A DNA stretch of 35,155 nucleotides from Bacteroidales bacterium (GTDB taxonomy: Bacteria; Bacteroidota; Bacteroidia; Bacteroidales; UBA932), in contig JAEEVC010000028.1 in NCBI GenBank assembly GCA_016287075.1, positions 1 through 35,155 of the forward strand, given 5' to 3'. The notes beneath the pieces are model-generated. The model had not been told where the DNA came from and did no database searches. It was given only the letters and a program-made list of their open reading frames with translations. This document shows, piece after piece, positions 1-6,707 of this stretch; the first letter of the stretch is position 1; each line of letters begins with the position of its first letter. The position numbers and the translations under genes were made by a program.

Positions 1-442
1 TGTTCGTCACGAAGTGGGCCTGCCAGGCGACCTCCATGATGAAGCGCACCTTCATGCGGGTGTCGGCGTGGGTGCCGCAGAAACCGTCGACGACGAAGAG
101 GCGCTTGCCGGAAAGCTGCTTCTGGGCCAGTTTCTTGACCTCTTTCCAGACCTTGACGGACATCTTGTGGTTGTCGTTCGGATAGCCTTCCGTGGTCCAC
201 CAGATTTCGCCGGGCTTGCCTTCTTTGGTGGTCTGGTCATAGACAATGTACTTGTCTTTCGGGGAGCGGCCGGTATAGATGCCGGTCATGACGTTGATTG
301 CGCCGAGTTCGGTAACCTGACCCTTGTCGTAGCCCTCCAGACCGGGCTTGGTCTCCTCGTTGTAGAGGACTTCGTAGGTCGGGTTGTAAAGGACTTCCTT
401 GACGCCCTTGATCCCGTACTTGGTCAAATCGAATTTTGCCAT
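1..442 (-). CDS. pckA: Phosphoenolpyruvate carboxykinase (ATP), N-terminal part
   Basis: The reading frame starts at the ATG at 442 ([13 protein letters not shown]...) and runs off the left edge, leaving 147 residues of a protein normally near 530. The N-terminal sequence matches ATP-dependent PEP carboxykinase: residues with [22 protein letters not shown] are the conserved N-domain region, followed by a [13 protein letters not shown] segment typical of Bacteroidota enzymes and by a [20 protein letters not shown] strand. The enzyme interconverts oxaloacetate and PEP with ATP/ADP; in Bacteroidales it usually works in the carboxylating direction on the route to succinate. The catalytic P-loop lies outside the window. 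It has its own consensus promoter (481-511) with a leader of about 34 bases and is divergent from the next gene. Only the missing C-terminus limits certainty. Confidence 0.95.
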   Translation of the reverse strand, partial: MAKFDLTKYGIKGVKEVLYNPTYEVLYNEETKPGLEGYDKGQVTELGAINVMTGIYTGRSPKDKYIVYDQTTKEGKPGEIWWTTEGYPNDNHKMSVKVWKEVKKLAQKQLSGKRLFVVDGFCGTHADTRMKVRFIMEVAWQAHFVTN

Positions 443-480
443 AATGCTTTTATTTGAATGAGTTTAACTTGTCAGCGGCG

Positions 481-511
481 CAAATTTACTCTTTTTGCGG
501 CATTTTTCCAA
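481..511 (-). promoter_or_regulatory. Promoter of pckA
   Basis: On the minus strand TTG (511-509), a 20-base spacer and TAAATTTG (488-481) match the Bacteroidota -33/-7 consensus TTTG-N19/20-TAnnTTTG exactly at the -7 box. The expected transcription start is near 476, about 34 bases before the ATG at 442. Confidence 0.8.
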
Positions 512-556
512 CCTGAAAAGCATATTTATCCAATTTTTTTAAAAAATTGCAACTTA

Positions 557-588
557 GTTGCAGGATTGGATTTCTTGGGGTAAATTTG
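557..588 (+). promoter_or_regulatory. Promoter of the serine-hydrolase lipoprotein gene
   Basis: GTTG (557-560), 20 bases, then TAAATTTG (581-588). Using the 5-base offset seen at the SRP RNA, the start falls at about 593-594, that is on the A of the ATG at 594. The message is therefore either leaderless from 594 or has a 20-base leader if translation starts at 615. Confidence 0.7.
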
Positions 589-593
589 CCGGG

Positions 594-1658
594 ATGAAGA
601 AACATCCTGAGCCTATGGAACGTACCGTTTTTTCCCTGTTGGCAGCCCTGCTGCTTCTCTCCTGCGGCCGGCAGCCTGCCGACACCCCGATCCCCCGGAC
701 CACCCCGGAACGCTCCGGCGTCGATACGACCGGCTTCAGCCTCCTGTTCAATGACGTCTGGGGGACGCATGCCTGCGACGAAATCCACAGCCTGGTCGTC
801 CTCAAGGGCGGCAAACTCGTCTATGACCGCTATGCGGTCGGCGAGGATCCGGACCAGCTCCGCGTCATGTGGTCCGCCAGCAAGACCTTCACTTCCGCCG
901 CCGTCGGTTTCGCCGTCCAGGAGGGACTGCTCACGGTGGAGGACCGGGTCATCGATTTCTTCAAGGAGGAAATGGCGGCCGCCGGCGGTCTCGCCGCCCG
1001 TCCCGACAGCGCCTGGCTGGCGGGGATGACGGTGAAGAACCTCCTGACCATGAGCGCGTTCTCCCATGACGATATCGACCGGTGCATCCAGAACGATACG
1101 GTGAACTGGGCCCGGGTCGTCCTAGCCTCCGAACTGGAGTTCGAGCCCGGCACGAAGTTCCGCTACAACAGCATGGACACCTACCTGCTGTCCGCCATCG
1201 TCAGCAAACTGACCGGCCAGACCGTTTCCGCCTACCTGACCCCGCGCCTGTTCGAGCCGCTCGGCATCCGCCGCTGGCACTGGGACCTGTCCCCGCAGGG
1301 CTGCAATACCGGGGGCTGGGGCCTTTACCTGACGACCGAATCCTTCGCCAAGATGGGCCAGTTCTACCTCCAGAAGGGCATGTGGAACGGAAAGCAGCTG
1401 CTCGACCCGCAGTGGATCATCGATTCCACCTCGCCGCAGATCTACCAGAAGGGCGTGCCGGTGGAGGACGAGCGCAGCATGGGATACGGTTACCAGATCT
1501 GGTGCGATACTCACAATGCCTTCCGGCTGGACGGCGCCCACGGGCAGCACTGCATCGTCATGCCTGAAAAGGACGCCGTCGTGGCCTATCATTCCAATTC
1601 CCGCCATACGATGGACATCATCAAGTATGTCTGGGAACGGATTTGGCCTGCGCTGTAA
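594..1658 (+). CDS. Serine hydrolase of the class C beta-lactamase / penicillin-binding family, lipoprotein
   Basis: A 354-residue predicted lipoprotein: a hydrophobic segment ends in a lipobox (LLLLSC, Cys24), so it should be anchored in an envelope membrane. The beta-lactamase-family motifs are present: S-x-x-K (Ser94-Ala-Ser-Lys97 in MWSASKTF), the Y-N-S motif in FRYNSMDTYLL, and an H-x-G-like third motif in DGAHGQHCIVMP. Such proteins are DD-peptidases, esterases or amide hydrolases; the substrate cannot be read from sequence and drug resistance should not be assumed. Translation may also start at the ATG at 615, which gives a more compact signal peptide; an in-frame ATG at 558 lies upstream of the predicted transcript start and is rejected. 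recQ follows 20 bases downstream and is probably cotranscribed. Confidence 0.85.
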   Translation: MKKHPEPMERTVFSLLAALLLLSCGRQPADTPIPRTTPERSGVDTTGFSLLFNDVWGTHACDEIHSLVVLKGGKLVYDRYAVGEDPDQLRVMWSASKTFTSAAVGFAVQEGLLTVEDRVIDFFKEEMAAAGGLAARPDSAWLAGMTVKNLLTMSAFSHDDIDRCIQNDTVNWARVVLASELEFEPGTKFRYNSMDTYLLSAIVSKLTGQTVSAYLTPRLFEPLGIRRWHWDLSPQGCNTGGWGLYLTTESFAKMGQFYLQKGMWNGKQLLDPQWIIDSTSPQIYQKGVPVEDERSMGYGYQIWCDTHNAFRLDGAHGQHCIVMPEKDAVVAYHSNSRHTMDIIKYVWERIWPAL

Positions 1659-1678
1659 AACTTTGACAATCAGCTGAT

Positions 1679-3562
1679 ATGAAGCCGCTGGACGTCCTGA
1701 GGGAGTATTGGGGCCATGAGGCCTTCCGGCCGATGCAGGAGCAGGTGATCTCCGAGGCATTGGCCGGCCGGGACGTCCTTGCCATGCTGCCGACCGGCGG
1801 CGGCAAGTCGGTCTGTTTCCAGGTCCCCGGCCTGATGCGGGACGGCATCTCGCTCGTCATCACCCCGCTCATCGCCCTGATGAAGGACCAGGTCCAGAAC
1901 CTGGAGGCGCGGGGGATCCGTGCCCTCGCCGTCCATGCCGGCATGAACCGGCGCGAGGTGGACCTCGCGCTCAACAACGCCTGCTACGGCGATTTCAAGT
2001 TCCTGTACCTGTCGCCGGAGCGCCTATCTACTGCGCTGTTCCAGAATTACATCCGCCAGATGCGGGTGGCCTTCATCGTCGTGGACGAGGCGCACTGCAT
2101 CTCGCAGTGGGGCTATGATTTCCGTCCGGACTACCTGCGGATCGGGGAGCTCCGCCAGATTGTCGATGCCCCGGTCATCGCGCTGACGGCGACGGCGACG
2201 CCCGTCGTGGCGCAGGATATCATGGAGAAGCTTCGCTTCGCGGAACCCAACCTCCTGCAGGCGGGTTTCGAGCGTCCGAACCTCTCCTACATCGTCCGGA
2301 ACTGCGAAGACAAGAACGGGCAGCTCCTCTCCATCTGCGCCGGCGTCCAGGGAACGGGCATCGTCTATGTCCGGAACCGCAACAAGACGGAGGAAATCGC
2401 GGCCCTGCTGTCCTCCAACGGCGTTTCCGCCTCCTTTTACCACGCCGGAATCGGCGCAGCCCTCCGGACGGTCCGGCAGGAAGAATGGAAGGCCGGCCAC
2501 ATCCGCGTGATGGTCTGTACCAACGCCTTCGGCATGGGCATCGACAAGCCGGATGTGCGTTTCGTCGTCCATTATGACCTGCCGGACAGCCCGGAGGCCT
2601 ACTTCCAGGAGGCGGGCCGCGCGGGCCGGGACGGGCAGCGCAGCTACGCCGTCCTCCTGTGGAACAGCGTGGATGTCCGCCGCCTCCGGCAGATCGAGTC
2701 CGTCTCTTTCCCTTCGCTGGAATACATCGAGGATGTGTACCAGAAGATGCACATTTTCTATGAAATCCCCTATGATACCGGCATCGGACGCCAGCTCAAG
2801 CTCGATTTCCCGGCCTTCTGCAAGCGCTACCATTACCAGCAGTCCTCCGCCTTCTATGCCATCAAGTACATCGAGCGGGAGGGCCACTGGACGTTCACGG
2901 AAGACCTGGAGATCCAGACGCGCGTCCAGATCATCGTGGACCGCCGCGTCCTCTATTCCATCGACCTGCCGGATTCCGCGATGGCCCCGCTGCTGGAGGC
3001 CCTGATGCGCCGCTACACGGGTCTCTTCTCCTATCCCGTCCCCATCGAAGAGGATTACATCGCCGCCAAATGCGGCATCCCGGTCTCCCGGCTCCGCCAG
3101 CTCTTGTACCAGCTGGCCCTGGAACATGTCATCAAATACATCCCCGCGGACACGGCCAATGTCGTTTATCTCCACCACGACCGGCTCCAGCCCGGAAACG
3201 TGCAGCTCTCCCCGAAGCGGTACGAGATGCTCAAGGGAACGTTCCGGGGCCGCATGCAGACGATGCTCGACTATGCCGCTGAAACGGAGGAATGCCGCTC
3301 CCGCTTCCTCCTGCGCTATTTCGGCCAGGCGGACAGTTCCGACTGCCTGTGCTGCGACGTCTGCCGCAGCCGGGCCCAGAAGGAAAAGGATACGGAGGCG
3401 GCCCTGAAGGCTTTCATCCGTTCCCATCCGGAGGGCTATACGCTGGAGGGACTCGCCGCTTCCTTCGGCGCTCCTTCCGCCGCGACGGGTCCCGACTACC
3501 TGACGGTCCTCCGCCGGCTCATCGATGAAGGTGCCGTGCCTCCGTACAGGGAAGACAACTGA
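1679..3562 (+). CDS. recQ: ATP-dependent DNA helicase, RecQ family
   Basis: 627 residues, usual for Bacteroidota RecQ. Superfamily 2 helicase motifs are in order: Walker A TGGGKS near residues 39-44, DEAH at 136-139 followed by the RecQ signature CISQWGYDFRPDY, LTATAT (motif III), a helicase C domain with AFGMGIDKPDVRFVVHYDLP, and motif VI QEAGRAGRDGQ. A zinc-binding cysteine cluster of the RQC region (CLCCDVC) and a winged-helix-like tail follow; I see no HRDC domain. It unwinds DNA 3' to 5' in recombination and repair of stalled forks. The stop codon is only 15 bases from that of the converging hydrolase gene. Confidence 0.95.
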   Translation: MKPLDVLREYWGHEAFRPMQEQVISEALAGRDVLAMLPTGGGKSVCFQVPGLMRDGISLVITPLIALMKDQVQNLEARGIRALAVHAGMNRREVDLALNNACYGDFKFLYLSPERLSTALFQNYIRQMRVAFIVVDEAHCISQWGYDFRPDYLRIGELRQIVDAPVIALTATATPVVAQDIMEKLRFAEPNLLQAGFERPNLSYIVRNCEDKNGQLLSICAGVQGTGIVYVRNRNKTEEIAALLSSNGVSASFYHAGIGAALRTVRQEEWKAGHIRVMVCTNAFGMGIDKPDVRFVVHYDLPDSPEAYFQEAGRAGRDGQRSYAVLLWNSVDVRRLRQIESVSFPSLEYIEDVYQKMHIFYEIPYDTGIGRQLKLDFPAFCKRYHYQQSSAFYAIKYIEREGHWTFTEDLEIQTRVQIIVDRRVLYSIDLPDSAMAPLLEALMRRYTGLFSYPVPIEEDYIAAKCGIPVSRLRQLLYQLALEHVIKYIPADTANVVYLHHDRLQPGNVQLSPKRYEMLKGTFRGRMQTMLDYAAETEECRSRFLLRYFGQADSSDCLCCDVCRSRAQKEKDTEAALKAFIRSHPEGYTLEGLAASFGAPSAATGPDYLTVLRRLIDEGAVPPYREDN

Positions 3563-3577
3563 TTACAGGTCAGAAAT

Positions 3578-4603
3578 TTACTCCACCGTCAGACCGTCGT
3601 ATGCCGGCTGCACATCCGAACGGATGCCGCGTTCCCGGCAAAGGGCGCGGAGCATTTCCGCGAAGCGTTCGTGGACGGGGAAAGAATGGCTCAGGTGGGT
3701 GAGCCAGGTGTGTTTCGCGCCGATCCGGTCGGCGATGGCGAGGGCTTCGTCCAGGGAAAAATGCGAATGATGGGTCTTGTAGCCGACGGTATTGAGCGAC
3801 ACGTGGTCCAGCCCTTCGAGTTTCGCGAATTCCTCCTCCGGAATCCGGCTCATGTCGGTGATGTACGCGATGTTCCCGAACCGGAATCCCAGCACCGGCA
3901 TCTGGTCGTGGTAGCCCCGGATCGGAAGTACGACGGCGGAAGAACCGGAGCGGGTGCTGTTTTCGCAGACATGCACCCATGCAGATGGGAGGGGCCCGCT
4001 TGCGGGAGGGGTCAAGAAAACAGTACCCGCTCCGGCGCTGTCCGCCAAAAGTTCCCCGGGGTGCTCCGCCTCGCGGGGGGTCGCGTCGGAGGGGGCGAGC
4101 GTGCCGTCCGCCTGCTTCAGGAAGTAGCCGACGTCATGGACCCAGACCAGCTCGCCGGCGTCCCGGGAGGAGCGGACGATGAAGGGCCGCTCGTCGATGA
4201 TGTGGACGTGCCATTCCGGCGAGCCGGGATAGCGGTGCTCCTCGAAAGCGTAGCTGTATTCGCGTTTCAGGGTCGTCAGGACGCGGTCTTCGCAGAAGAT
4301 GTCCACGGCGCGTTTGTCGATGTAATTCAGGGAACGGACATCGTCCAGTCCGCCCGTGTGGTCCTTGTGGTTGTGGGTGAGGAGGATGGCATCGAGGTGG
4401 CCGATGCCGTGGGCGAGCATCTGCATCCGGAAGTCGGGACCGGCGTCGATGAGGATGCGCAGGCCGCCGAATTCGACGAGGGCGGCGGCCCGGAAGCGCT
4501 TGTCGCGCGGGTCCGGGGACTGGCAGACCGGGCAGCGGCAGCCGATGATCGGAATCCCCTGCGAGGTCCCTGTCCCGAGGAAGGTGAGTTTCGCCTTTAT
4601 CAT
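3578..4603 (-). CDS. Metallo-beta-lactamase-fold hydrolase (PhnP/RNase Z-like) with an internal repeat insertion
   Basis: 341 residues. The N-terminus LTFLGTGTSQGIPIIGCRCPVC and the metal-binding motif THNHKDH (76-82), with a later TD (249-250) and LTHLSHSF (301-308), mark the PhnP-like branch of the metallo-beta-lactamase fold, which cleaves phosphodiesters such as cyclic nucleotides or phosphoribosyl cyclic phosphates. The substrate is unknown here. Relatives I know are nearer 250-270 residues; the excess lies between about residues 150 and 222, and residues 190-220 are encoded by a 91-bp palindromic element also found in mtaB. The family pattern resumes at VLPIRGYHDQMPVLGFRFG. The gene starts 9 bases after the mtaB stop codon and is the last of a minus-strand run. 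Confidence 0.85.
   Translation of the reverse strand: MIKAKLTFLGTGTSQGIPIIGCRCPVCQSPDPRDKRFRAAALVEFGGLRILIDAGPDFRMQMLAHGIGHLDAILLTHNHKDHTGGLDDVRSLNYIDKRAVDIFCEDRVLTTLKREYSYAFEEHRYPGSPEWHVHIIDERPFIVRSSRDAGELVWVHDVGYFLKQADGTLAPSDATPREAEHPGELLADSAGAGTVFLTPPASGPLPSAWVHVCENSTRSGSSAVVLPIRGYHDQMPVLGFRFGNIAYITDMSRIPEEEFAKLEGLDHVSLNTVGYKTHHSHFSLDEALAIADRIGAKHTWLTHLSHSFPVHERFAEMLRALCRERGIRSDVQPAYDGLTVE
3945..4035. repeat. 91-bp palindromic element, copy 1, inside the hydrolase gene
   Basis: Ends are 20-bp inverted repeats: CCGGAGCGGGTGCTGTTTTC (3945-3964) and its complement at 4016-4035 with one mismatch. It matches copy 2 (5551-5641) at 88 of 91 positions. The core carries two GGGAGGGG boxes (3987-3994, 4004-4011). 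An outer GGCGGA/TCCGCC pair (3935-3940, 4041-4046) extends the symmetry. It is translated in the host gene without a stop codon. Confidence 0.9.
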
Positions 4604-4612
4604 TGCAAGTGC

Positions 4613-5998
4613 TTACAATACAATATCTTCCAACTGTCCGGAGCGCCCGGGGTCATAGGGCCGCTCCACGCGGATGTAGTTGCCGGTGTAGCCGGCCATG
4701 ATCCCGTCGCGGTCGGTGGATTCCCAGAGCACGCGTTCGGGGAGCCCTTTGTTCGCTTCCCGGAATGCGGCCTGGAGTTCCTCGTTCAGTTCCTCCAGCC
4801 GGGCGGCACGCTCCGTCTTGATCCGGTCCTGGACCTGGTCCGGCATCGTCGCGGCGCGGGTCCCCGGGCGGGGGGAGTAGGGGAATATGTGCAGGTAGGC
4901 CGGACGGATCCGGTCCCGCAGGAACGTATAGGTCTCCTGGAAAAGCGCCTCGGTCTCTCCGGGCAGGCCGACGATGACGTCGATGCCGAAGAAGACCTTC
5001 GCGCGGCCGGGCTGCTCCATCCGCGCGCGGATGTAATCGATCCGCCCGGCGAACAGCGCCGTGTCGTACCGCCGGCCGACCCGCTTGAGCAGCGTGTCGC
5101 TGCCGCTCTGGAGCGGGATGTGGAAATGGGGCTGGAACTTGGTCCCGGAGGCGATCCAGTCCACGGCCTCCTCCGTTATGAGGTTGGGCTCGATGGATGA
5201 AATGCGGTATCGCTCAATTCCTTCCACCTGGTTCAGCGCCTTCAGCAGGTCCAGGAAACTTTCCCCGGTGGTCCGGCCGAAATCGCCGGTGTTGACCCCG
5301 GTCAGGACGATTTCCCGGACCCCGGTCGCGGCAATGGCTTCCGCCTGTTTCACCAGTTCGCAGATGGGGATGTTGCGGCTTTCGCCCCGGGCATACGGGA
5401 CGGTGCAGTACGCGCAGAAATTGTTGCAGCCGTCCTGCACCTTGAGAAAGGACCGCGTCCGGCCGCCCGTGGAGTAGGCGGGCAGGGTTTCCTTCGAGAT
5501 TTCCCGGTATTCCTCCGCCATCGCGCGGCGCAGGCTTTCATCGGCGGTGGCCGGAGCGGGTGCTGTTTTCGAAGACATGCACCCATGCAGATGGGAGGGG
5601 CCCGCTTGCGGGAGGGGTCGAGAAAACAGCACCCGCTCCGGCACCGCCGTTTCCATCCGTTCCAGCAACTTGAGCGTCTCCGGGACGACGAGGCCTTTCT
5701 CCTTGGCCCCGAAAACGCGCGCAACACCCTCGATGCCAAGGATTTCCGTGCGCTTGAGTTCGGCGTAGCAGCCCGTGACGACGACGGGCGCCGCCGGCGC
5801 GAGCTTGTGTGCTTTCCGGATCAGGTTGCGCGATTTTTTCTCCGCGGTCACCGTGACGGCGCAGGTGTTGATCAGGTAGGCGTCGGCGGTTTCGTCCCAG
5901 GAACAGGTTTCATGTCCCGCTTCGCGGAAGCCCCGTTCGTAGGTGGAGGTCTCCGCGTAGTTGAGCTTGCATCCCAGTGTCGTACAGGCGATTCTCAT
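4613..5998 (-). CDS. mtaB: tRNA (t6A37) methylthiotransferase MtaB, with an internal repeat insertion
   Basis: 461 residues from the ATG at 5998 (MRIACTTLGCKLNYAET); longer upstream starts run into the preceding gene and are rejected. The methylthiotransferase N-domain has three cluster cysteines (Cys10, Cys46, Cys77), the radical-SAM domain has C-x3-C-x2-C (Cys191, Cys195, Cys198 in DGCNNFCAYC), and the C-terminus has a TRAM-like region. MtaB adds a methylthio group to t6A at position 37 of tRNAs reading ANN codons, the product of the TsaD pathway encoded nearby. Family members are about 430-440 residues; the excess of about 30 is residues 120-150, encoded by the 91-bp element and lying in the linker between the two domains, where it should be tolerated. 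It follows the RsmI-like gene with one base between. Confidence 0.93.
   Translation of the reverse strand: MRIACTTLGCKLNYAETSTYERGFREAGHETCSWDETADAYLINTCAVTVTAEKKSRNLIRKAHKLAPAAPVVVTGCYAELKRTEILGIEGVARVFGAKEKGLVVPETLKLLERMETAVPERVLFSRPLPQAGPSHLHGCMSSKTAPAPATADESLRRAMAEEYREISKETLPAYSTGGRTRSFLKVQDGCNNFCAYCTVPYARGESRNIPICELVKQAEAIAATGVREIVLTGVNTGDFGRTTGESFLDLLKALNQVEGIERYRISSIEPNLITEEAVDWIASGTKFQPHFHIPLQSGSDTLLKRVGRRYDTALFAGRIDYIRARMEQPGRAKVFFGIDVIVGLPGETEALFQETYTFLRDRIRPAYLHIFPYSPRPGTRAATMPDQVQDRIKTERAARLEELNEELQAAFREANKGLPERVLWESTDRDGIMAGYTGNYIRVERPYDPGRSGQLEDIVL
5551..5641. repeat. 91-bp palindromic element, copy 2, inside mtaB
   Basis: The 20-bp ends (5551-5570 and 5622-5641) are perfect inverted repeats. 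The symmetry continues outward by eight bases (5542-5549 with 5642-5649) after one unpaired G, making 108 bp, exactly 36 codons. It has the same orientation as copy 1 but is read in a different frame. Confidence 0.92.
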
Positions 5999-5999
5999 C

Positions 6000-6707
6000 T
6001 CAGGCAAGCAAAAGGAATACGCAGGGGCGTTTGCCGATGACGGGGACGGACTGCTTCCAGGCGGCGACGCTCCGCGTGCGGATGAAGGCGTCCGGAAGGG
6101 TGATGTCGGCCGCGAGGGTGAGCCGCGTCCGCGGCGAGAGTGTCGCGAGCAGGTCGGCGAGCAGCGCATCGTTGCGGTAGGGCGTCTCGATGAAGATCTG
6201 CGTCTCCCGGGCGGCCGCGGAGCGCTTCTCCACGGCGCGGATGGCGGCCCGGCGCTCGTCCGTCTTGGCGGGAAGATAGCCCCGGAAGGCGAAGGACTGG
6301 CCGTTGAGGCCGGAGGCCATGAGGGCCAGCATCAGGGAGGAAGGTCCTACGAATGGAACCACTTCTATATCAGCACCATGGCAAAGCGCGACGAGCTGGG
6401 CGCCCGGATCGGCGACAGCCGGAAGGCCCGCCTCGGAGATGAGCCCGACGTCATGCCCCCCGTCGAAAAGGGGCAGGTATCCTTCGATCTGCCGGATGGG
6501 CGTATGCTCGTTCAGTTCATGGAACTGCAGGTCCGCAATGTGGCCTTTCAGGCCGGCCCGGGAGAGGTATCGCCGCGCGGTCCGGACTTCCTCCACGACG
6601 AAGGTGTCCAGCCGGCGCAACAACTCCAATACCGGCGCCGGGATGACCTCCTCCGGCGCATTGTCTCCGAGCGGAGACGGGATCAGGTAGAGTTTTCCTT
6701 TGTTCAT
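6000..6707 (-). CDS. SAM-dependent methyltransferase, RsmI-like (tetrapyrrole methylase fold)
   Basis: 235 residues. The start GKLYLIPSPLGDNAPEEVIP, the segment EHTPIRQIEGYL, the glycine-rich GLISEAGLPAVADPGAQLV and the VPFVGPSSLMLALMASGLNGQSFAFRGYLP block match the RsmI branch of the tetrapyrrole-methylase fold. RsmI methylates the ribose of C1402 in 16S rRNA. This protein lacks the C-terminal extension of full RsmI (about 280 residues) and resembles the shorter Bacteroidota paralogue, so the target RNA is uncertain and no symbol is given. Its ATG overlaps the tamB stop codon by four bases (ATGA), and mtaB follows after one base, so the three are one translationally linked unit. Confidence 0.85.
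   Translation of the reverse strand: MNKGKLYLIPSPLGDNAPEEVIPAPVLELLRRLDTFVVEEVRTARRYLSRAGLKGHIADLQFHELNEHTPIRQIEGYLPLFDGGHDVGLISEAGLPAVADPGAQLVALCHGADIEVVPFVGPSSLMLALMASGLNGQSFAFRGYLPAKTDERRAAIRAVEKRSAAARETQIFIETPYRNDALLADLLATLSPRTRLTLAADITLPDAFIRTRSVAAWKQSVPVIGKRPCVFLLLA

Noticed and set aside
5999..6169. N-terminal extension of MtaB
   Set aside because: The extension lies inside the RsmI-like gene; the family start MRIACTTLGCKLN begins at 5998.
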